Below, one piece after another: positions 12,224 to 24,500 of a stretch of DNA of 64,000 nt; the stretch's first letter is position 1; every line of letters starts with the position of its first letter. A program made the position numbers and the translations under genes. The notes beneath the pieces are model-generated. The model saw only the letters and a list, made by a program, of their open reading frames with translations. It was not told the origin of the DNA and searched no databases. Location: NCBI GenBank assembly GCA_963971405.1, contig OZ020488.1, positions 28,415,089-28,479,088 of the forward strand, written 5' to 3'. Source of the stretch: Psococerastis gibbosa (Eukaryota > Arthropoda > Insecta > Psocodea > Psocidae).

Positions 12224-12873
12224 TGCTTTCCAATTTATAAAGTAGTAGATACACATAATGTGTAATTTCATAGTAAATAATTTCCCTATGGTTCAATTTA
12301 AAATCCCTCGAGGGGGGGGGGGGTCCACCTCAATATATTAAAAACCCCTTAAAACTCAATTGCATGTTCTGGAACGAACAGACCAATACATTGTAACAGT
12401 AGTAACAATGACACACAGCACGTAATGTATTGGAGCGTGAATTTAAATAATTTTCCATAATTTCTTCAAAAAATAATTTTTTGCACAGAACCAAATATTT
12501 TTTGGGAATGCAACCTGTCCGGTTTTGTTACTCTATTGAACACCTAATATATGTGAATTTAAAAGAAATCGTTGGAGCCGTTTTTGAGGAATAATTTTTT
12601 TAGACGTTTTTTGGAGTTTTATGAGAATAAAACCCCCCCGAATTGGCCCAAAATAAAAAAATGGTCCCGGGGTATGATTTTTGTAAACCACATAAAAAAT
12701 TTCATAAAAGTAGTTTGCCCGGAAATCGATGAACAGACAGACAGACAGACATTTAGTAAAAACCACTTTTTTGGTTCCTGGGACCTCAAAACGTGTAAAT
12801 CCGTTGAAATCTCGGAATCGAAAATTTCGACCATCACAAAGCTTTCCTTATACTGCGTATAAATTGGAAAGCA
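12224..12873 (-). mobile_element. GTCT-repeat TIR element, copy b
   Basis: It is bounded by TGCTTTCCAATTTATA and its inverse TATAAATTGGAAAGCA, so it has terminal inverted repeats of about 16 bp. The orientation-defining end carries GACAGACAGACAGACA followed by TTTTTTGGTTCCTGGGACC and CTCAAAACGTGTAAA. It also contains a G-homopolymer near 12312. No transposase is encoded. Other copies are at 17131-17384, 18799-19545, 23204-24031, 43420-44085 and 56856-57095. The flanking 26 bp (GAACCGGTCCGAGTTTACTC) is also shared with 23181-23203, so the true element may be slightly longer. Confidence 0.72.
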
Positions 12874-15202
12874 ATAAAGTCTTTGTTGGGAAAATAATTA
12901 AGTATAGGTACAAGGAGATTAGGGTCAATGGCCCTCTGTTACACCTAACTGTACATGTCAACGTACTGTCAGTTCAATATTTTGAACCAGTTTGCGGCTA
13001 TTTTCATAATTTTTCGATCTGGAGTTGGAGCTGGACTTCCAATACCAATGTGTATTCGGGAGGATGGGAAAAAGTTATTTCCTCCTACTACACTGTTGTA
13101 ATTGGCATCTGTCGGGTTAATCCTCGTCATAAAGGGTATAATTGGGATGCTCCCATTACCTTCGAATGTAGTGCTGGGTATATCCTCGGCTCTTGACATT
13201 TTGAAAGATAACGGTCTGTCATTTTCCGGGCGAGGTGGGGTCTTGATCGAATCGTAAGCGTGGCGGATTTAAAGCCACGGCCCCGGAAACAGGCAGTAGC
13301 TACATTATGGCACAGCCAGGCGTGGTTTTGACCCATTGCACTTATTACGCATTTTTACTGAATTATTAAGAGACTTTACTACTTATTACATTTTACTAAA
13401 TTATTGAATATGCACTGTGGACTCAGGATTTACCGCTAAGGTGCATTTCAATGATTTTATGACGCTTAGTTAGCCAGGTTCATTTTACTAAAATGTGCAT
13501 AAAAATGATGAATCACGTTTTGAACGCTCACAGTAATTACAATTTCTTCATATATGTAAATGTGTATGTATTGTATTTACGTACAGTATTTAATTTCCGT
13601 GAGCATACTATAAATGCAGATTCGACCTATACTAGTAGTCCTAGCTCTTAAAAACAGCCCAAAGTGTCACGGATTCGTTGTCTGGCTACATTCTGCATAT
13701 GTTGTATACCATATTGCATTTGGATTTCCATGCATATGGAACATCTTAGTTTTATGTTTAATTTATAGCCCAAATAATAGTCGAAGTTAAATATATTTTA
13801 ACATTTTTTACAGCTTTCAGATTTCTATTAACTCGCTCTTGTAAATTTAATGCAACGAATTAATTGAAAAATAATAATTATCAGGCGATTCAACTGGCAT
13901 AGCCCGCCTGATTTGCATCTTACTTACTTACAAGCATAGTTTGATTGTCACGCCAAATTTTAAATTAATTTTTATTAGTTGCAACATACTGTATCTCGTA
14001 ATTGCAAATTGTATTTATGTAAATAATAGTACAATAGTATGACAATATTCTGAAACAACTAAAACACGTAAGTTGCAAAACACCCCTAACAGGAAAAAGT
14101 AAATGTTTTGTGATAGCCTTTCTTCAAGATGGAGCCATAGTAGTTTTATTTGTTATTGTTTATTTCTTTTTCATCACAAAGACATGAGAAGTTTTTATCC
14201 CTTGATATATGGCCATTTCTAATCGCCAGCCATTAAAAATGAAGACGTCAATGAACAAAACGGCAAAATTTAATCAGATTTTGCACAAATGATATAGTGG
14301 AATACCCGCTTTAACTAATAAAATGAACCACAACCGGTTTCGAATTTAAGTAATTGTCAAGTGAATTATTCAGTTGAAGATAACTTATAAGTCGAAAACG
14401 GTTGTGCTTGATTATATTAATAATAGCATTATTTACTAAGTTATTTAAATTACAACATGTTTACGTAGGTATTTAGTTTTTTGATTTTGATTTCAATTGT
14501 CCCTGACTTTTGCCAGTTTACCGCAGGTGTAAGTAATGCGAGTAGCGCTGTTGTTATGGAAGGTTTTCCAGCCATTAGCAGTATGGGTATCCTCGTAAAC
14601 CCGGGAAGTGCTGGCCAAACGCCTACGCCATATCCATTAGCTAGATTTCTTCCAACTCCGGACACTATTGAGTTTGTTACAGTTGATTCGTCAGGGTTGT
14701 GAGAAATTGACTCATTTACAAGGTTGTAGCACGGTTCTACCAATTTTTTTTTTTTTTTCTTAATTGCGGCTGTCATGGATGCTATATGGAATTATTCGGA
14801 ACTTATTACTTCAAAATTTTCACTGATCTCGGATATTAAATAAAACTTTCGGAAAACACTCCTTGGTGACATTTGGAATTTACTGAACAAACCTAACATG
14901 GTAACGGGTTGGGCATATACCTGTAAATTTACTTGCTGTGCCACTATGCTTAAATGCTAATAAACTTCTTCAATGTTGCGTAATTGCTAACAATAATGGC
15001 TTTGTCTTGGCCAATTAATGTTTCACCAATGGATTATTGGACTGAACAGCCAATCAAATAACGATTAAGAGTCCACCTGCTGATGGATTTGCATCATTTT
15101 GACCTTGGTCGTGGCGAGTGGCCGGTGGATTGGTCATGGGACACTTCTTCAGCATTTAGGACTGCACCGCCGCCGATGAGTTCTTTTAGTAATGATAAAA
15201 CT
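12874..15202. other. AT-rich region without a gene
   Basis: No exon or transposon with clear ends was found. A short inverted pair (CACAACCGGTTTCGA at about 14329 and TCGAAAACGGTTGTG at about 14393) forms a small hairpin. Confidence 0.4.
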
Positions 15203-16458
15203 GCAACCGAAAATTAGAGGATGTAGAAAAACTGGGCTTGGCGGGATTCGAACCCACGATCTACGCCTAACCGGGGTGTCTTTTTACCGCTAGACAACAA
15301 GCTTGTGGGCTTTTCGGTTTTAACGAGGAAGTTACCTCTTCAACCAAAGTTAATTTAATGTCCGTGTTATGTATACCATATAATACTGCAATATAATGGT
15401 AAAACTACTCCTTGCTTAACCGGCCGCCATACCAAGTTGAATTCAGCGGACCAGAGCAGGTTCAAAGCTGCAGATAACTTGGTCGTGTGCACAGTGCCGT
15501 TAGGGAACCATGGTAGGACTCGTCCAGGTCACCTTCGAACTAATCGTGTGACTTCACTGTGTTTCCCAAGTGGTTCGGAATCCACTATAATCAGGAGGTC
15601 CACTGTCCTATGGGCTGGCATAGGACAGTCAAGTCGGGGTCGCTCTATGGGCCCAAATGAGGCCTAAGTCGTTATTAACCCGACGAACACTACTACTACT
15701 ACTACTACTCCTTGCTTAAAATATTTAAGTGCGTTTGAGCGAAGTAGTTGGTTTTTAAGCATTACTTGGAAATATTAAATTAACATGTATATTTGCTAGT
15801 TATTATGTAATAAGGCTTAGAAAGTTCGCAGTATTTTCGTCAATTCTAGAAGCATCCCATGATCTATAGGTGTTAGTGGTGGCCATATATTTCGAAAGTA
15901 AGGGGAACATTTCTTATATTTCATAATTCCTAAACGATCGCTCTGATAAATATTTCCTGTGAAATTTAATTTTGTATACAACACAGGGGGCCCGATAGTC
16001 TCGAGTGAAAATTTAATTGTTTTATCTATGCCAGGGGTTCCCAGACTTTTTTGTGTGTGGACCACTACACTGTAGTATTATATGGTATATGCTGTAGTAG
16101 TAGTGTTCGTCGGGTTTATAACGACTTAGGCCTCATTTGGGCCCATAGAGCGACCCCGACTTGATTGTCCTATGCCCCAGCTCATAGGATAGTGGACCTC
16201 CTGATTATAGTGGATTCCGAACCACTTGGGAAACACAGTGAAGTCACACGATTAGTTCGGAGGTGACCAGGACAAGTCCTACCATGTTTCCCTACCGGCA
16301 CTGTGCACACGACCAAGTTATCTGCAGCTTTGAACCTGCTCTGGTCCGCTGGATTCAACTTGGTATGGCGGCCGGTTATATATGGTATATATATAACACT
16401 GACATTAAATTAACTTTGGTTGAAGAAGTCCTCCTCGTTATATCCTCTAATTTCGGCC
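15203..16458. repeat. Large foldback: R2-containing inverted arms
   Basis: The left arm (15203-15709) and right arm (16098-16458) are inverted copies. Both contain CCGAAA-TTAGAGGAT, AACGAGGA, CTTCAACCAAAGTTAATTT, GGCCGCCATACCAAGTTGAA and GCCTAAGTCGTTA, ending in a (CTA)n/(TAG)n tract at the inner side. The spacer is about 390 bp. The left arm has two insertions missing from the right arm: a tRNA-like block of about 96 bp (15224-15319) and about 34 bp at 15386-15419. The right arm lies inside the hAT-type element at 16032-16765; the left arm lies outside it. Confidence 0.75.
15234..15303 (-). tRNA. tRNA-like sequence (pseudogene or SINE head)
   Basis: Read on the minus strand it has GTCTAGCGGTA (A-box/D-arm-like), GTGGGTTCGAATCCCGC (intact B-box and T-arm) and complementary ends GCTTG/CAAGC. 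The best anticodon loop places GGT as anticodon with C instead of the invariant U at position 33, and the acceptor stem has a mismatch. It sits exactly within a block absent from the opposite foldback arm, so it looks inserted. A functional tRNA is unlikely. Confidence 0.35.
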
Positions 16459-16765
16459 GTGGACCACTAGATTATTTTATGATTTTCCGTGGACCACCAT
16501 GGCTGTGACAGGAAAATCGTCAAATTCTAGGACCAAGATCAAGTAGTTTGTGCGTACAATGAAATTAGGCTACTTGCTAATATTTGATTAAAAGTTTAGG
16601 ACTGGTATCGGTTGGATTTTATAGTTCAGTGCCAAGACTTACTGCATTTTTCTTCAAATTACCAATATCTCAGCTGTTTTATTTTCTTATTTCTTACTTT
16701 GGTCCGTGGACCACCTGATATATGCCTGTGGACCACCGCCATGGACCACAGTTTGGGAACCACTG
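16032..16765. mobile_element. hAT-type element with repeated GTGGACCAC
   Basis: The ends are CAGGGGTTCCCAGACTTTTTTG and, read inward from the right, CAGTGGTTCCCAAACTGTGG. Flanks ATCTATGC and GCCTATGC agree at six of eight positions, fitting an aged 8-bp hAT duplication. Inside, GTGGACCAC recurs at least five times near both ends, the usual pattern of subterminal transposase-binding repeats. An R2 copy (16095-16378) is inserted in it. No transposase is encoded. Confidence 0.75.
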
Positions 16766-17130
16766 GCCTATGCCATTCTCTCGTTTTTCATTTCATTGTC
16801 CATGTCTACCAACATTTACGTATTTAGCTTTATCGCGTGGCTGGAAACCTATAGAACTTTAATGTATTTTTATTAAATATTAAAAAAAAATTAAATTTTG
16901 CTTTCTTGAAAAATTCCATTTTATATATATATTGAAGAGATAGAGGCTGTGGTTCAACTCTGCTTCATTCGGGTGCATTTAAGATGAATATTGGGTTGCG
17001 GCTGCAGAATCATGATTATACTGTACTGTACACTTCGACTGATTGTCAGAGCATTTTACTAAATTTTACAATACCTGTACATGGTATATTTGTAGAAGTA
17101 TATGAGTGAATACATGGAAATGTTTTTTTA

Positions 17131-17384
17131 GTTTGCCCAAAATTAAATAAAAAATGATCCCGAGGCATAATTTTTGTGAACTTACATGCTAAATTTCATC
17201 CAAATCTAACGCGAGTGGTTTGCCCAGCAATCGACAGACAGACATTTCGTAAAAAAAAACACCTTTTTTTGTTCCTTGTACCTCAAAACGTGTAAACCCA
17301 CTGATATCTCGAAATCGGAAATTTTGACCATGGCAAAGCTTCCCTTATAAGTTATAACTAACCTATAAATAGGAAAGCAATAAT
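17131..17384 (-). mobile_element. GTCT-repeat TIR element, truncated copy c
   Basis: Shares CGAGGCATAATTTTTGTGAAC, GACAGACAGACATTTCGTAAAA, CCTCAAAACGTGTAAA and a terminal GGAAAGCAATAA with 12224-12873. The other half of the element is missing. Confidence 0.75.
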
Positions 17385-17540
17385 CAATGTTTATCTTGTC
17401 AAATTTTGTCCTTGAGGCGCTTATTCCACTAATGTCAATACTACATTTACTATCACTATAAGCGCCTAAACCATTTTATAATATTTAATTAGGGTATACA
17501 CTTACGCACTACTTGCTTTGTTATCCAGAATGTTCTGAGT

Positions 17541-17778
17541 TTACCACCTGATTATACCTTGCGCCTTGTATGCATGCCTAACCTTGTATGCTAAACTATT
17601 TGACCTTGGTGCAAAGGTGGTGCCCCGCACCTCCGATGTGCCGATATGGTCCTGCTGCTCGTGATTGTGGCCACTCGCATAATGACCTGTCGTGGTTGTC
17701 CTAAATTGCACTGCACCAAATGTGTCCTGCCTTTTGCCCCCGGATGCAGCATCTATGTTATTACCATTTTGGGTAAAC
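17541..17778 (-). CDS. Unassigned terminal coding exon
   Basis: On the minus strand a good acceptor (pyrimidine-rich, CCCTTATAG|GTTTACC) opens an exon with one base completing a codon. It then runs 78 codons to TAA at 17541-17543. The peptide is hydrophilic and rich in Thr, Gly, His, Gln and Arg, with RTTTTGHYASGHNHEQQ and EVRGTTFAPRS, which looks like real low-complexity extracellular sequence rather than noise. It follows the CPAP1-like gene on the same strand and has a phase-2 entry, so it could be an alternative last exon of that gene. However, no phase-2 donor was found in the 21462-21597 exon. It could also belong to another gene. Confidence 0.35.
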
Positions 17779-18212
17779 CTATAAGGGTAAGATGAATAAG
17801 CCACAGGATTTTTTTTAGGAATTTTTCGCAAACCCCCAAAAGCTTTCGTTATGTACGACTGTACACCGTGTCAAATATACCTTCGTGGAGTGTCTTTTCT
17901 GGGGGAATCTACGGCTGCGCCAACAAGGGGGTCCGGGGACTTCTTGCGGAAATAATTGAAAATCAGTCAAGTAGTAGGGGGTTTTAAACTATCAGGACGC
18001 CACTGAATTAAATATCTTCTGTCATACGGAATCTATTTGCCTTGTTTTGTCACGGGGCCATGTGGCTCGTTGCATTGGATAAATGTCATGAGGAATAAGT
18101 AGGCTATTTATCATTCCAAATATTAGGAGTATAAATTAAGTAAAAGGAAAAAGGGCCGACGTCCAATAACACGGATGCAGCAACATAATCATTTTCAAAA
18201 TATTCACCCTTA

Positions 18213-18604
18213 GGCGGGGATTCCACAGACCTGCAAGTGCAAAATACAAATACGGTGACGTAGTAGCAGACATTCAAGACTTAGGCGGGGTTTCCGACGA
18301 CCTCTTGCAGAATGCACATGACATTGACGGAAATTTGAATTTTTCTTTTTATAGAAATCTATTAAAATGTTTGCACTTAACATATCCCATGACGCCATTT
18401 TTTAATTTTAGTTTGTTTGTTTGTGATTTTACTCTATGATCATTAATCAATTTTAACTATGGCACTGAGTAAAACCAAAATTTCCGTCAATATCATTTGC
18501 ATTCTGCAATGCGAGGTCGGTGGAAAACCCGCCTAAGACTTGAATGCCTGCTACCACGTCACCGTATTTGTATTCTGCACTTGCAGGTCTGTGGAATCCC
18601 CGCC
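18213..18604. mobile_element. Nested PIF/Harbinger MITE (outer element)
   Basis: The outer ends GGCGGGGATTCCACAGACCT and its inverse are flanked by TTA on both sides (18210-18212, 18605-18607), the 3-bp duplication typical of PIF/Harbinger. The arms are palindromic and include ACGTAGTAGCAGACATT. A second MITE (18284-18533) with ends GGCGGGGTTTCC / GGAAAACCCGCC and flanks TTA/TAA sits at the exact centre of the outer palindrome. Its interior contains TTTAATTTTAG and TTTTACTCTATGATCAT, shared with 4628-5256. The same nested arrangement occurs at 38120-38513. Confidence 0.85.
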
Positions 18605-18798
18605 TTAGGCCTTAGATCCTCTAACGTCTCTTCAGTCATCGCAGATCAGCTAAAGGGAATTCCTGAAATATCTGACACAGGTACTGACTGCATTTAAAAG
18701 TTCCACTGATATTTACATCTTCCTCGGTCAAAATCTAACCAATGTTTGGCATCCTCTTCAGTTGTTCACAAAGTAATGTCCGTGGTAATCTTCTATTA

Positions 18799-19545
18799 TT
18801 GCTTTCCAATTTATACGTAGTATAAGGAAAGCTTTGTGACGGTCCAAATTTTCAATTCCGAGATTTCAACGGAATTACACGTTTTGAGGTCCCAGGAACC
18901 AAAAAAAGTGTTTTTTACGAAATGTCTGTCTGTCTGTCGCTCTGTCTGTCTGTCCATCGATTTCCGGGCAAACTACTCGGTCGATTATGATGAAATTCGG
19001 CGTGTAGATTTACAAAAATCATACCTCGGGACAATTTTTTTTATTTGGGGCTAACTCAATTTGGGGGGTTTTATTCTCAGAAACTCCAAAAAAACGTCTA
19101 AAAAAATTGTTTCTCAAAAATGGCTCCAACGATTTCTCTTAAATTCACATAATATTTTAGTTATTATACTTATATTAATGTTGATAAAATGCGGGGGGTC
19201 GCTTGCCCCTTGATAGTTTGCTTCTGGGTGTAAAAAAATAAAATTAACTAAATTTTAATGAAAAATGACTAAAAAATAATTTTTTTGCGAAACCTTTCTA
19301 TCGATGATTTCTACCTTCAGGCATGTTTGAGTCACGAAACGGAACAGGTTACTTTCCCAAAAAACCATTTGGTTTTGTGCAAAAATTGTTTATTTTGAAA
19401 AAATGTTTTTTTTTGAAAAAATGATAGAAAATTCACGCTCAAATGCATTGCGTGCTCTGCCATTATTGCTGTGCGGTAATGTGTTGGTCTGACCTATCTA
19501 GAATTTACCTCACCTCCAGTGACGTCAGGTGGACAACCCTCCTCC
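18799..19545 (+). mobile_element. GTCT-repeat TIR element, copy d
   Basis: Opposite orientation to 12224-12873. It begins TTGCTTTCCAATTTATACG and contains GTCTGTCTGTCTGTCGCTC, CATCGATTTCCGGGCAAACT and TGCGGGGGGTCGCTTGCCCC. Similarity to 23204-24031 fades near 19545, where the distal inverted terminus should be. Confidence 0.75.
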
Positions 19546-20991
19546 GTATATTTACGATTTTATGGATAATCCCTGCCCCAATTGGGATTGGCATACCACA
19601 TCATTACTATTGTGTAGTATTATATTATTGGTCTGCCCATTCTAGACTATGCAATCGCCCCATCGATTAATCTAGTGCTTTAGGATAGGGAAAATCAATA
19701 AGATATTGTCCCATTGGACTATTCTGTTGTTTAAAATTTAAACTGAACAATTTTGAATAGCACTTTGCATTCTAAAATTTGGTTTACATTTTTAACCCTA
19801 CTCAGTAGGTTATAAGGAAATATTATATTTGATTTGTTTCTCTATTTAATTTTAAGCATCTATATATCGCTCATGCACCAGAAAAGTGACACATTTCTAA
19901 ATATTGACTTTTGAGATCATTCAAATTTTAGTTCTGACCATTTTTTAGTTTTTACTTGTAGTACTATCGAGGCACTTAATACTTTTGAGATGTGACAGTT
20001 TACTTGAAAGAGAAGTGTAATTACCACGTCAACTCCTGGAGCACATTCCGAATTATGTATGTCAGTATTGCCAAACCCGAAGTAGTCAAACTTGACAATG
20101 GATCAGTGACAAAACGCAATCTTATGGAAACAAATTAAACTAGATATGTGACACTACATTCATAAAATTCGCTATATTTTCCTCGACATTTTTGTATAAA
20201 TACCTCAATTTTGCAATTTTTTGAAATGTGTCACTTTTATATTAATACTATATGTTTGTTTTTAAGGTTAGCATGAAAAGAAGGCTTTATAGTCTTATTG
20301 TTCGCCTTTTGTTTTGTTTTTATTCAATAAAGTTGTTTTCAATTCAATTCAAATTATTATAATACAGCAGCCGTAGCACGAGGCAATAAGTCGACTTTAT
20401 ACCTCGTGCTATACCATGGTTGGTTGTTGACGAAGCTGAATAGAGAGAAAGAAGTCCTCGGGCTTGTGTGCGTTATTCTTGCGTAAGACATAGACATACC
20501 TTCGTGTAGTGGGTGTATTGTGTCGCGTGCAGGTGTGCATTTCAATTAATTTCACGAGGAGCAAGGTTGCCTGCTGCCACTTGGGGTGACCGCTATGGTT
20601 CATCCGTTACCGGTTACGCAATGAACTTGAATTCAGTGGGGCACCATTTCACTTTTTGGCTATCTGCTTGGTATTTCAGAGTCCATATCGCTGGATTTCA
20701 TGGAAAACGTGGCAAATGTTCGGATTTGTACGCTGCTTAAAATGTGTAGATGTAGAGTAAAATTATTTTGTATTGTTCAATATATGGAGTGACTCTAAAG
20801 TAATTGACTTATATCCTTAAAACCCATGATGTATCGACGTAATGCTTGTTCATAATCTTAATTTAAGTACAAATAGCAAAATGAAAGTTTTAATAATAAA
20901 AAAATATTTGAAACCTTTAATTTTATTACACTTAAATCTTGCTGCTTTAGTGCTGCTTTATTCGTATTTATATATATACTGTATATATAAG

Positions 20992-21028
<37 letters not shown>

Positions 21029-21461
21029 TAATCAATCAGTGTCAATAAACGAAGGAAGGTGAAGGAGGTGGGACAAATTGAGAGTATTGTATATTTCCTC
21101 TCAGTTAAAAACTATCTTCACATTTTCTTCAACACTAAATAACTAATACATTACACTTGCCCCATGAGAAAACTCCCTTCTTGAATAGTACGCTAGTCTG
21201 AAGTAATTGTGTTACCTACACTCAGGCACCTGGTTAATATGGTGTTAACTCCGACAATCATTCAAACGATGGAAATATGGGGACAACTGCAATATTTCCG
21301 ATGGAATAGTGTAAATATTAGGTCAGCAGACATAGTTTAACTACCAGAAAGGTGTGAGTCCAAAATTCTGCTTCGCAACATTTTTCAGTTTTTGCACTAT
21401 GTTCCGCACCAGGTCACTGATTGAAAGCAGCCTTTGGCGACAGGATGCAAGATGGAGTTTA
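19546..21461. other. Region without a confirmed exon
   Basis: It holds a fragment with AATTTTGAATAGCACTTT (about 19747-19770) that recurs at 37424 and 43222, a short hairpin TAGCACGAGG...CCTCGTGCTA at about 20373-20413, and a (TA)n run at about 20995-21026. A 3'-UTR of the cuticle gene would extend into the right part, but no clear polyadenylation signal was identified. Confidence 0.4.
20995..21026. repeat. (TA)n microsatellite
   Basis: Uninterrupted alternating TA of about 30 bp next to a TATATAC-rich stretch. Confidence 0.9.
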
Positions 21462-21597
21462 CTAGACGAAAATATTTTCGAGGATTTCCTTGGTAATTTT
21501 CCTGTGCGGCCTCGCTGGGTTCAGCTTAGGTCTATGATACAGTCTGCTGTTGATTGAGTAGAGCTCTTTGCTCAGGTCGCAGCGTACGTTGAACCAC
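21462..21597 (-). CDS. CPAP1-like gene, last exon
   Basis: The acceptor TTGCAG is followed by one base that completes the Trp codon left open by the preceding exon. The exon then encodes WFNVRC (sixth CBM14 cysteine), a charged tail with SINSRLYHRPKLNP and KITKEILENIF, and stops at TAG 21462-21464. CPAP1 relatives often continue further after the KIT motif, so an additional exon (for example 17541-17778) is possible, but no good donor was seen before the stop. Confidence 0.8.
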
Positions 21598-24500
21598 CTG
21601 CAACGAACATATTGTGCTGTTTAAACTCCAATGACTTTGAAAAGTGTCATGACATGAAAGGAAAGGCATCTAATTAACTTCTGTATATTTTCAATATTTT
21701 TCCACTACTTTTTACTAATCTAACTTTACTGTTGGTTAACTAATCGTACATCATTGTATCTCACATAATATGGGTTTCTGTGGTTGCATATGAACCATCT
21801 TCTATTTTATAATTACAAAGACTTTCACGGCCGCAGTTCCATGACGAAACATTGGGATCCGGGATGATAGTTGTAGATACAGTCTACGAAGTGCCACTGA
21901 GGACGTCGGCCGCAGATGTTGACGAAACTTTTGGAAGTATGCTTTCAGATCGACCACGGCCATCCCGGATCCTACTATTTCTTTAGATCCTATTTTGTCT
22001 ACTATAATCTGAGTGTCATTCATCCCGCAAACGCAATTACCCACTCCTATCAGACCATTTAGTATTTGTGTGTTCTGATAAATTTTGGCAATCTCGATAT
22101 CAATGTACACAATTGTTGAGACCAACGACCATAACAACAGAGGACACACTGTTTATATATTGTTGTCCCCCTCTCACATAATGATAGTTCCCACACAGTG
22201 GTGTTTCCAAAATCAATGACTTTAAAGAGTAGTCCAAGATTTGAAGCCCATTAGATTTTTTGCTATTCGTATTATGTTTTATTTCAATCTTGCACAGTTT
22301 TTGATTCTTACCAGTCTGCCATTCTTCTCCAATTTTAGAACAGATGACTTGTTAGTATACGGTGCGGTGCGTATGTGTCGCGAGAACAGTTGGCTTGCAG
22401 ATGTAAATTGCATAGCACTATGCAGCTATGTGTTTATGTTGCTTAGTTCATGGTTAATAATGTCGCAACCTACCAGTCGCATACGAAGAATGGCTGGCTG
22501 AACTGTGTGCCATTGGGGCACAGGAAAGTGGCCTGGCGGCCATCAATGTCGCAGTAGTGCCAGGCCTGACACCGTGTGTCCAGGTCCGCGAAAAACCCCG
22601 GCCACTCCTGTTCGTCACAGTAGAAGTCAGTGTAGGGCACTTCCCCGAGGACTGGGTAGTCTGTTCCCGGCCTACCTAAAAATAAGGAATAAACAATAAC
22701 AATAACTTCTCTGTTTTATTATTGGACCATCCTAAGGGAGTAAGGGCAAGTTTGAATAATATGATCTGTCGAAGAGTCTGTCGTGGGACTGGTCAAATAG
22801 CGCTTTGCATAGAATAGTGACAATTTACTCGTATGGTTAACATTGCAGGCCGACTCGTTGCTATCGCCTGTTACATTGTCAATGGCAAGCATGTCTGAGC
22901 TTGCCCAGTGTCACATATATTCGGTGTCGGTTGACATCGAGGACTTGAACTAGTTTGTCAATGGCTAGAGCTTCATTCGGAAACAATACCCGATGGAGTC
23001 GTTGGCAAGGCAAGGTTAAATGGGCCACACTGCAAGTAGGCCTACGTCCAAATAGTCAGTTAGTTGTCAGTGTCCAAAATAAATAAATAATATACCTACT
23101 ACACAATTTTTTCTTAATTAAGAGCTGATGAATATCCAAAACATACGTAATTGTTGTGTGGGGGAAATACTTAGTAAAGAACCGGTCCGAGTTTACTCGA
23201 ACATGCTTTCCAATTTATCAAAATTAGTAGATAGAGAAAATGAGTAATTTCATGGTAAATAATTTTCATGTGGTTAAATTTCCGATATCTCGGGGGGGGG
23301 GGGGGGGGGTTGTCCATCTAACGTCACTGAAGTTGAGGTAAACTCTATATAGTTAATAGGTCAGACCTGAACATTACCAAACAGCAATAATGGCAGAGCA
23401 CGCCATGCATTTGAGCGTGAATTTTCTATCATTTTTTCAAAAAACATTTTTTGCACAAAACCAAATAGTTTTTTGGGCAAGTAACCTGTCCGGTTTCGTT
23501 ACTCAATTTAACACCTAAAACATGCCTGAAGGTAGAAATCAACGATAGAAAGGTTTCGCAGAAAAAATATTTTTTAGTCATTTTTCATTAAAATTTAGTT
23601 ATTTTTATTTTTTTACCCCCAGACGCAAACTATCAAGGGGCAAGCGACCCCCCCGCATTTGGTTAACATTAATAACCACTATAATATATGTAAATTTAAA
23701 AGAAATCGTTGGAGCCGTTTTTGAGAAATAATTTTTTTAGACGTTTTTTTGAAGTTTTTTGAAAATAAAACCCCCCAAATTGAGTTAGCCCAAAATAAAA
23801 GAAATGGTCCCGAGGTATGATTTTTGTGAACCTACATGCCGAATTTCATGAAAATCGACCGAGTAGTTTGCCCGGGAATCGAGGCACAGACAGAGCGACA
23901 GACAGACATTTCGTAAAAACCACTTTTTTGGGTTCCTGGGACCTCAAAACGTGTAAATCCGTTGAAATCTCGGAATCGAAAATTTCGACCATCACTAAGC
24001 TTTCCTTATACTGCGTATAAATTGGAAAGCAAAAAAACCATTAAAATAATAATAACCTTATTTTACCAACGTCATTGCATTGGACCCTTCAAATTGTCTA
24101 CTTTCGGAAATTTTAGACGCTATGATCGTCCTCGGTAAATCAATAGTAAATTGGATAAATTAACCCGATTTTACCCATTTGACCAATTTGCAATGGGCAT
24201 TGTTTGCGAATATCCTGTAAGTCTCATTATGATGGGGGCTGGCAGAAAAAGTGTTTTTGCTGCTCAATCAAGGCATTGCAAGGGGATATGGGTAACAAGT
24301 ACAATATTTACAAGGTCAATTATTAAGCCTACAAATTATTCATAAACAACATTTCCTGACAATTGTTTTAAATGTATTGTACTACAATGAAGTTGACGTT
24401 GAAATTTTTGAAACGTTCAGATTAGATTGTCCGTGTTCCGTGTTGTCACTTTTATCTTAACGCATCTTAAAAAAATGTCTCCTATTTTAACTTTTGTATC

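Noticed and set aside
13127-13336. Open frames around 12969-13336 as a gene
   Set aside because: Three overlapping short frames on both strands with no conserved motif, adjacent to a repeat.
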